Source: DASUMP01 sp036277635
GTDB lineage: Bacteria; Actinomycetota; Acidimicrobiia; IMCC26256; PALSA-610
DNA: 10,103 nucleotides
NCBI GenBank assembly: GCA_036277635.1
Contig: DASUMP010000178.1
Span: forward strand, 1-10,103
Direction: 5' to 3'
Shown here: one piece after another, positions 1-10,103 of the stretch
How the letters are laid out: the number at the start of each line of letters is the position of its first letter
How positions within the stretch are numbered: the first letter of the stretch is position 1
Translations under genes and position numbers: made by a program
Notes under the pieces: model-generated
Databases searched by the model: none
The model's input: the letters and a program-made list of their open reading frames with translations, nothing else
Told to the model about the DNA's origin: nothing

Positions 1-2559
<2,559 letters not shown>

Positions 2560-2592
2560 GCACGACACGACAACCGCCTGACCCACGGCAAC

Positions 2593-2604
2593 GAGGGACG
2601 AAGA

Positions 2605-2607
<3 letters not shown>
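2593..2607 (+). promoter_or_regulatory. Ribosome binding site fixing the rpoC GTG start
   Basis: GAGGGA (2593-2598) lies six bases before the GTG at 2605. It supports this GTG as the start. The resulting N-terminus, MLDVNESD, matches the MLDVN opening of mycobacterial RpoC, and the zinc-site cysteine numbering also agrees. The rest of the 45-base rpoB-rpoC spacer shows no promoter or terminator. Confidence 0.8.
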
Positions 2608-6648
<4,041 letters not shown>

Positions 6649-6672
6649 CCCCGGCCCGACCACTGCGTGCGG

Positions 6673-6701
6673 CCGGCCCCCGGACAGGTTCCGGGGGCCG
6701 G
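6673..6701 (+). terminator. Perfect 12-bp GC-rich stem, likely rpoBC terminator
   Basis: The left arm (6673-6684, CCGGCCCCCGGA) pairs without mismatch to the right arm (6690-6701) around a 5-base loop, starting 24 bases after the rpoC stop. There is no T tract after it; the next bases are GTCGCGCGG. Stems without a T tract are common at actinobacterial operon ends, and a sigma-70-type promoter begins 18 bases downstream, which fits a boundary between transcription units. Termination could be partial, so some read-through into rpsL is possible. Confidence 0.75.
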
Positions 6702-6719
6702 GTCGCGCGGCGCTTCGCC

Positions 6720-6756
6720 TTGACCCTCGAGCGCTGCGAACCGTAGGATTCCAGGT
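6720..6756 (+). promoter_or_regulatory. Predicted sigma-70-type promoter of the str operon
   Basis: A -35 element TTGACC (6720-6725) and a -10 element TAGGAT (6744-6749) are separated by 18 bases, close to the actinobacterial housekeeping consensus. The start of transcription would fall near 6756, giving a leader of about 109 bases before rpsL. It sits directly after the rpoC terminator-like stem and before the first str gene, the expected place. The call comes from sequence only. Confidence 0.75.
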
Positions 6757-6787
6757 CGGCTCGCCGCCGTTGTGGCGCGGGTCGATC

Positions 6788-6819
6788 CCCGGCTCCCGGG
6801 CCCCTCGCGTCGAGCGAGG
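6788..6819 (+). promoter_or_regulatory. Two adjacent hairpins in the rpsL leader
   Basis: The predicted str leader contains CCCGG (6788-6792) pairing with CCGGG (6796-6800) over a 3-base loop, then CCTCGC (6803-6808) pairing with GCGAGG (6814-6819) over a 5-base loop. Together they occupy the middle of the leader, ending 35 bases before the ribosome binding site. They could be a ribosomal-protein binding site or simply GC-rich pairing; no known leader class is recognised. Confidence 0.4.
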
Positions 6820-6854
6820 TGGTCCACCGAGTCACCCTCGACCGGAAAGTCCGT

Positions 6855-6867
6855 GAGGAGACGCGTG
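6855..6867 (+). promoter_or_regulatory. Ribosome binding site fixing the rpsL GTG start
   Basis: GAGGAG (6855-6860) is followed by four bases and the GTG at 6865. This favours the 123-residue form over an upstream in-frame GTG at 6772, which would add 31 basic residues absent from the S12 family. Confidence 0.85.
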
Positions 6868-7236
6868 CCCACCATCGCCCAGCTGGTCCGCAAAGGCCGC
6901 GAGACCAAGCCCGACAAGTCGAAGACGCCGGCGCTCAAGGGCTCACCGCAGCGGCGCGGTGTGTGCACGCGTGTGTTCACGACCACGCCGAAGAAGCCGA
7001 ACTCGGCGCTGCGCAAGGTCGCGCGCGTGCGGCTCACGTCGGGCATCGAGGTGACCGCGTACATCCCCGGCATCGGCCACAACCTCCAGGAGCACTCGAT
7101 CGTGCTCGTGCGTGGTGGCCGGGTGAAGGACCTCCCGGGGGTCCGCTACAAGATCATCCGCGGCGCGCTCGACGCGTCTGGCGTCGCGAACCGCAAGCAG
7201 GCCCGCAGCCGGTACGGCGCGAAGAAGGAGTCGTAA
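6865..7236 (+). CDS. rpsL: 30S ribosomal protein S12 (123 aa)
   Basis: S12 sits at the decoding centre of the 30S subunit, where it helps monitor codon-anticodon pairing and affects accuracy. The protein starts MPTIAQLVRKGR and has the usual length of 123-124 residues. The family core is intact: TTTPKKPNSALRKVARVRL (39-57), YIPGIGHNLQEHS (66-78) and RGGRVKDLPGVRYKI (83-97). Lys43 (6991-6993) and Lys88 (7126-7128), the positions most often changed in streptomycin-resistant strains, are both the sensitive Lys. Asp89, the residue methylthiolated by RimO in some bacteria, is present. The gene is the first of the str operon, preceded by a predicted promoter and leader, and its stop codon overlaps the rpsG start by one base, implying coupled translation. 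An upstream in-frame GTG at 6772 was rejected. Confidence 0.98.
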   Translation: MPTIAQLVRKGRETKPDKSKTPALKGSPQRRGVCTRVFTTTPKKPNSALRKVARVRLTSGIEVTAYIPGIGHNLQEHSIVLVRGGRVKDLPGVRYKIIRGALDASGVANRKQARSRYGAKKES

Positions 7237-7238
7237 TG
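7225..7238 (+). promoter_or_regulatory. rpsG ribosome binding site and TAATG stop-start overlap
   Basis: AAGGAG (7225-7230) lies inside the last codons of rpsL, five bases before the rpsG ATG at 7236. The rpsL TAA (7234-7236) and this ATG share one base. Such an overlap lets ribosomes finishing S12 begin S7, keeping the two proteins near equal amounts. Confidence 0.85.
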
Positions 7239-7706
7239 CCGCGCAAGGGTCCCGCGCCGCGCCGCGAGCTGATGCCCGACCCCATCTACCGCTCGGTGGT
7301 GGTCACCCAGCTCGTCAACAAGATCCTGCAGTCGGGCAAGCGCTCCACTGCGGAGCGCATCGTGTACTCCGCGCTCGACGACATCAGCCGCAAGACCGGT
7401 GGCGACCCGGTGGCGGTCCTGAAGCGCGCGGTCGAGAACGTGCGGCCGCAGCTCGAGGTGAAGAGTCGCCGTGTCGGTGGCGCCACCTACCAGGTCCCGG
7501 TCGAGGTCCGTCCCCGCCGGGCCACCACGCTCGCGATCCGCTGGATCGTGGGCTACGGCCGGCAGCGGCGCGAGAAGACGATGGCCGAGCGGATCGCCGG
7601 CGAGCTGATGGACGCGAGCAACGGCATCGGCGCGGCGATCAAGCGGCGCGAAGACCTGCAGAAGATGGCCGAGTCGAACAAGGCGTTCGCCCACTACCGC
7701 TGGTAG
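7236..7706 (+). CDS. rpsG: 30S ribosomal protein S7 (156 aa)
   Basis: S7 is a primary assembly protein that nucleates the 30S head by binding the 3' major domain of 16S rRNA, and it borders the E site. The 156-residue length is exactly usual. The sequence starts MPRKGPAPRR, has the hairpin segment KSRRVGGATYQVPVEV (76-91) that contacts the E-site tRNA, then the conserved RWIVGYGRQRREKTMAERIA (102-121), and ends FAHYRW, as in other actinobacterial S7 proteins. The start is set by a strong ribosome binding site and the TAATG overlap with rpsL. In E. coli, S7 represses its own operon by binding the rpsL-rpsG spacer; here no such spacer exists, so any feedback must act elsewhere. The frame stays open upstream through rpsL only because of high GC. 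Confidence 0.98.
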   Translation: MPRKGPAPRRELMPDPIYRSVVVTQLVNKILQSGKRSTAERIVYSALDDISRKTGGDPVAVLKRAVENVRPQLEVKSRRVGGATYQVPVEVRPRRATTLAIRWIVGYGRQRREKTMAERIAGELMDASNGIGAAIKRREDLQKMAESNKAFAHYRW

Positions 7707-7764
7707 CTCGCTCGGCGAGCAGAGCACGACCGCATCTCGGGCCGGGCCGCTGCGGTGCCCGGCC
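7706..7764 (+). terminator. Two hairpins after rpsG, possible attenuator
   Basis: A 6-bp stem GCTCGC/GCGAGC (7706-7720) starts at the rpsG stop codon, followed by a perfect 8-bp stem GGCCGGGC (7740-7747) with GCCCGGCC (7757-7764) around a 9-base loop. No T tract follows. Since fusA lies 66 bases on and no convincing promoter is visible between them, these may act as a partial terminator, an RNA-processing or stability element, or a binding site for a ribosomal protein. The pairing is seen directly; the role is inferred. Confidence 0.45.
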
Positions 7765-7808
7765 GCTGCATGTCACGAGTGGACTGCGCTCGCAGCCACC
7801 CGGAACCC

Positions 7809-7826
7809 CGAGACGAACGAGACGAA
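7809..7826 (+). repeat. Tandem 9-bp repeat just before fusA
   Basis: CGAGACGAA occurs twice in tandem (7809-7817 and 7818-7826), ending four bases before the fusA ATG. It occupies the place where a ribosome binding site should be, and offers only weak GAG cores to the 16S rRNA tail. Confidence 0.8.
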
Positions 7827-7830
7827 TCCC

Positions 7831-9918
7831 ATGACACGCGAGATCCCCCTCGAGAAGACCCGCAACATCGGGATCATGGCCCACATCGACGCGGGCAAGA
7901 CCACCACGACCGAGCGGATCCTCTACTACACGGGCCGCACCTACAAGATCGGTGAGGTGCACGAGGGCGCAGCCGTCATGGACCACATGGTCCAAGAGCA
8001 AGAGCGCGGCATCACGATCACCTCCGCCGCCACCACCTGCCGGTGGCGCGACTGCGTCGTCAACATCATCGACACGCCCGGCCACGTCGACTTCACCGTC
8101 GAGGTCGAACGGTCGCTGCGCGTCCTCGACGGCGCGGTCGCCGTGTTCGACGCCGTCGCCGGGGTGGAGCCGCAGACCGAGACAGTGTGGCGCCAAGCCA
8201 ACAAGTACAACGTCCCGCGCTTCTGCTTCGTCAACAAGATGGATCGCGTCGGTGCCGACTTCGTGCGCTGCGTCAACATGATCCGCGACCGTCTCGACGC
8301 ACTGCCGGCGGTGCTGCAGCTCCCCATCGGGGCCGAGAACGAGTTCCGCGGCGTCATCGACCTCATCGAGATGAAGGCGCTCGTGTGGCCGATCGACGAC
8401 GACACCGAAGGCGCGAAGTACGAGGTCACCGACATCCCCGAGTCGATGCGCGCCGAGGTCGACGCGGCTCGCCACGAGCTGCTCGAGACCGTCGCACCCG
8501 CTGACGACTCGCTGATGGAGAAGTACCTCGCCGACGAAGAGCTGTCGCCCGACGACATCCGCGCCGCGGTGCGGATCGGCACGACGTCGTTCCAGTTCGT
8601 CCCGGTGCTGTGCGGATCGGCGTTCAAGAACAAGGGCGTGCAGCCCATGCTCGACGCCGTCGTCGACTACCTGCCGTCGCCGCTCGACATCCCGCCGACC
8701 GTCGGCACCGACCCGAAGAACGACGATGCGATCGAACGCAAGCCGTCGGAGAACGAGCCGTTCTCCGCCCTCGCCTTCAAGATCGTCGCCGACCCGTACG
8801 GCAAGCTCACCTACTTCCGTGTGTACTCGGGCAAGCTCGAGAAGGGCGCCGAGGTCTACAACTCCACGAAGGACCGCAAGGAGCGCATCGGGCGCATCCT
8901 GCGGATGCACGCGAACCAACGTGAAGACATCGAGGTCGCCTACGCCGGCGACATCGTCGCGGGGCTCGGCTTCAAGCAGACCACGACCGGCGACACGCTG
9001 TGCGACCGCAGCGCCCCGATCGTGTTGGAGCGCCTCGAGTTCCCCGACCCGGTGATCCACGTCGCGATCGAGCCCAAGACCAAGAACGACCAGGACAAGC
9101 TGGGCAAGGCGCTGTCGTCGCTCTCCGACGAGGACCCCACGTTCAAGGTCCGCACCGACCACGAGACCGGCCAGACGATCATCGGCGGGATGGGCGAGCT
9201 CCACCTCGAGGTGCTCGTCGACCGCATGATGCGCGAGTTCAACGTCGAGGCCAACGTCGGCAAGCCGCAGGTCGCCTACCGCGAGACGATCACTGTCCCG
9301 GTCGAGAAGGTCGAGCAGCGCTACGTCCGCCAGACCGGCGGTCGCGGCCAGTACGCCCACGTCGTGATCGGCCTCGAGCCGACGGGTCCGGGCGGCGGCT
9401 ACGAGTTCGTCGACCAGATCACCGGCGGCGTCATCCCACGCGAGTACATCCCCGCGGTCGACGCGGGCATCCAAGAGGCGATGGAAGGCGGCGTCCTCGC
9501 CGGCTACCCGCTCGTCGACGTTCGCGCCTCGCTCACCTACGGGTCGTACCACGACGTCGACTCGTCGGAGATGGCGTTCAAGATCTGCGGCTCGATGGCG
9601 CTGAAGGAAGCGGCCCGGCGGGCCAAGGCCGTGCTGCTCGAGCCCGTGTTCTCCGTCGAGGTCGTGACCCCCGAGGACTACATGGGCGACGTGATCGGCG
9701 ACCTGTCCTCGCGCCGGGGCAAGGTGCAGGGCATGGAGCAGCGGGGCACCGCCCACGTGATCAGCGCACAGGTGCCGCTCGCAGAGATGTTCGGTTATGC
9801 TACCGACCTGCGTTCGCGCACCCAGGGGCGCGCGACTTACACGATGCAGTTCGACTCCTACCAGCAAGTTCCGGAGTCGATCGCGCAGGAGATCATCGCT
9901 CGCGTACGCGGCGAATGA
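7831..9918 (+). CDS. fusA: Translation elongation factor G (695 aa)
   Basis: EF-G is the GTPase that moves tRNAs and mRNA through the ribosome after peptide transfer and, with ribosome recycling factor, splits spent ribosomes. The G domain shows the P-loop AHIDAGKT (17-24), switch I end RGITI (59-63), DTPGH (81-85), NKMD (135-138) and GSAF (262-265). Domain II begins near residue 300; domain III includes IGGMGELHLEVLVDRM (451-466); domain IV has the tip segment GSYHDVDSSE with His574, equivalent to E. coli His583, needed for translocation; domain V contains MGDVIGDLSSRRG. Length is normal (690-700). The ATG at 7831 is the only reasonable start: upstream in frame there is no ATG, GTG or TTG back to rpsG. 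It has only a weak ribosome binding site. The last ~45 codons are unlike the rest in codon choice. Genomic position beside rpsG and tuf identifies the main EF-G and not a paralogue. Confidence 0.99.
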   Translation: MTREIPLEKTRNIGIMAHIDAGKTTTTERILYYTGRTYKIGEVHEGAAVMDHMVQEQERGITITSAATTCRWRDCVVNIIDTPGHVDFTVEVERSLRVLDGAVAVFDAVAGVEPQTETVWRQANKYNVPRFCFVNKMDRVGADFVRCVNMIRDRLDALPAVLQLPIGAENEFRGVIDLIEMKALVWPIDDDTEGAKYEVTDIPESMRAEVDAARHELLETVAPADDSLMEKYLADEELSPDDIRAAVRIGTTSFQFVPVLCGSAFKNKGVQPMLDAVVDYLPSPLDIPPTVGTDPKNDDAIERKPSENEPFSALAFKIVADPYGKLTYFRVYSGKLEKGAEVYNSTKDRKERIGRILRMHANQREDIEVAYAGDIVAGLGFKQTTTGDTLCDRSAPIVLERLEFPDPVIHVAIEPKTKNDQDKLGKALSSLSDEDPTFKVRTDHETGQTIIGGMGELHLEVLVDRMMREFNVEANVGKPQVAYRETITVPVEKVEQRYVRQTGGRGQYAHVVIGLEPTGPGGGYEFVDQITGGVIPREYIPAVDAGIQEAMEGGVLAGYPLVDVRASLTYGSYHDVDSSEMAFKICGSMALKEAARRAKAVLLEPVFSVEVVTPEDYMGDVIGDLSSRRGKVQGMEQRGTAHVISAQVPLAEMFGYATDLRSRTQGRATYTMQFDSYQQVPESIAQEIIARVRGE

Positions 9919-9962
9919 CCCACCTCCCGCAGTAGTCCACCTTCGCGCAACGAAACAGGAGC

Positions 9963-9977
9963 AGAGGTCTTCCGATG
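9963..9977 (+). promoter_or_regulatory. Ribosome binding site of tuf
   Basis: AGAGG (9963-9967) lies seven bases before the tuf ATG at 9975; a second purine-rich match, AGGAG (9957-9961), is further upstream. The 56-base fusA-tuf spacer otherwise shows no clear hairpin or promoter. Confidence 0.75.
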
Positions 9978-10103
9978 GCCAAGGAGAAGTTCGAGCGGAC
10001 GAAGCCGCATTTGAACATTGGGACGATTGGTCATATCGACCATGGGAAGACGACGTTGACGGCGGCGATCACGAAGGTGTTGGCGGATCGGAATCCGAAC
10101 GTG
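9975..10103 (+). CDS. tuf: Elongation factor Tu, first 43 codons (runs off right edge)
   Basis: EF-Tu brings aminoacyl-tRNA to the ribosomal A site as a GTP complex. The visible N-terminus reads MAKEKFERTKPHLNIGTIGH and continues through the P-loop GHIDHGKT (19-26) into TLTAAITKVL, which is characteristic of EF-Tu and separates it from EF-G and other translational GTPases. The Ile in GHIDHGKT (Val in E. coli and mycobacteria) is also seen in other actinobacteria. About 350 further residues lie outside the window. Codon use is strikingly different from all upstream genes: His is CAT (3 of 3), Leu is TTG (3 of 3), and ATT, GGG, AAT and GAT appear, while fusA uses no CAT, ATT or AAT and one TTG. 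The reading frame is intact as far as it can be seen. Confidence 0.97.
   Translation, partial: MAKEKFERTKPHLNIGTIGHIDHGKTTLTAAITKVLADRNPNV

Noticed and set aside
6772..6864. Upstream GTG that would extend S12 by 31 residues
   Set aside because: S12 proteins start at MPTI, the GTG at 6865 has a strong ribosome binding site, and 6772 is only about 16 bases from the predicted transcription start.
6819..7235. Upstream extension of the rpsG frame through rpsL
   Set aside because: The frame is open by GC bias only. S7 begins at MPRKGPAP at 7236, with its own ribosome binding site and normal length.
7755..7955. Small plus-strand frame covering the rpsG-fusA spacer
   Set aside because: It runs into fusA out of frame, has no ribosome binding site, and its composition (Arg, His, Asp rich) is that of a shifted reading of fusA.
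7639..9867. A 742-codon open frame on the minus strand opposite fusA and the end of rpsG
   Set aside because: It is in the same codon-aligned antisense phase as the rpoC shadow and stays open because fusA avoids TTA, CTA and TCA. It crosses a real intergenic region and has no family resemblance.

Overview
The window is a core-genome stretch from a high-GC actinobacterium (roughly two-thirds G+C by eye). It carries the end of the rpoBC operon followed by the str operon, all on the + strand: rpoB (3' part), rpoC, rpsL, rpsG, fusA and the first 43 codons of tuf. The phylum call rests mainly on the RpoC protein. It has the charged, helical insert of about 90 residues near its N-terminus (residues ~140-230) that marks actinobacterial beta' subunits, and as I recall the sequences it follows Mycobacterium RpoC closely from its first residues onward. 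RpoB, S12, S7 and EF-G also read as actinobacterial. A deep-branching class such as Acidimicrobiia is possible, but I cannot establish that from this sequence alone.

Layout. Bases 1-2559 are the C-terminal three-quarters of RpoB, including the rifampicin region and the catalytic lysines. A 45-base spacer with a good ribosome binding site leads to rpoC (2605-6648, GTG start). The 216 bases after rpoC hold a perfect 12-bp terminator-like stem, then a well-formed sigma-70-type promoter (TTGACC, 18 bases, TAGGAT), then a leader of about 110 bases with two small hairpins. rpsL (6865-7236) and rpsG (7236-7706) overlap by one base (TAATG). A 124-base spacer with an 8-bp GC-rich stem and a tandem 9-bp repeat separates rpsG from fusA (7831-9918). 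tuf begins at 9975 and runs off the right edge.

How the genes work together. RpoB and RpoC form the catalytic core of RNA polymerase. S12 and S7 are 30S proteins of the decoding centre and of the head/E-site region. EF-G and EF-Tu are the GTPases that translocate the ribosome and deliver aminoacyl-tRNA. The arrangement makes the transcription and translation machinery respond together to growth rate, with a likely break in transcription between rpoC and rpsL.

I see no mobile element, CRISPR array, tRNA, defence gene or novel system. The points that merit a second look are modest: an abrupt change in codon choice at tuf that begins in the last ~45 codons of fusA, a non-Asn residue at RpoB position 518 (E. 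coli numbering), a short insertion in the RpoC trigger loop, and the regulatory architecture around rpsL, rpsG and fusA.
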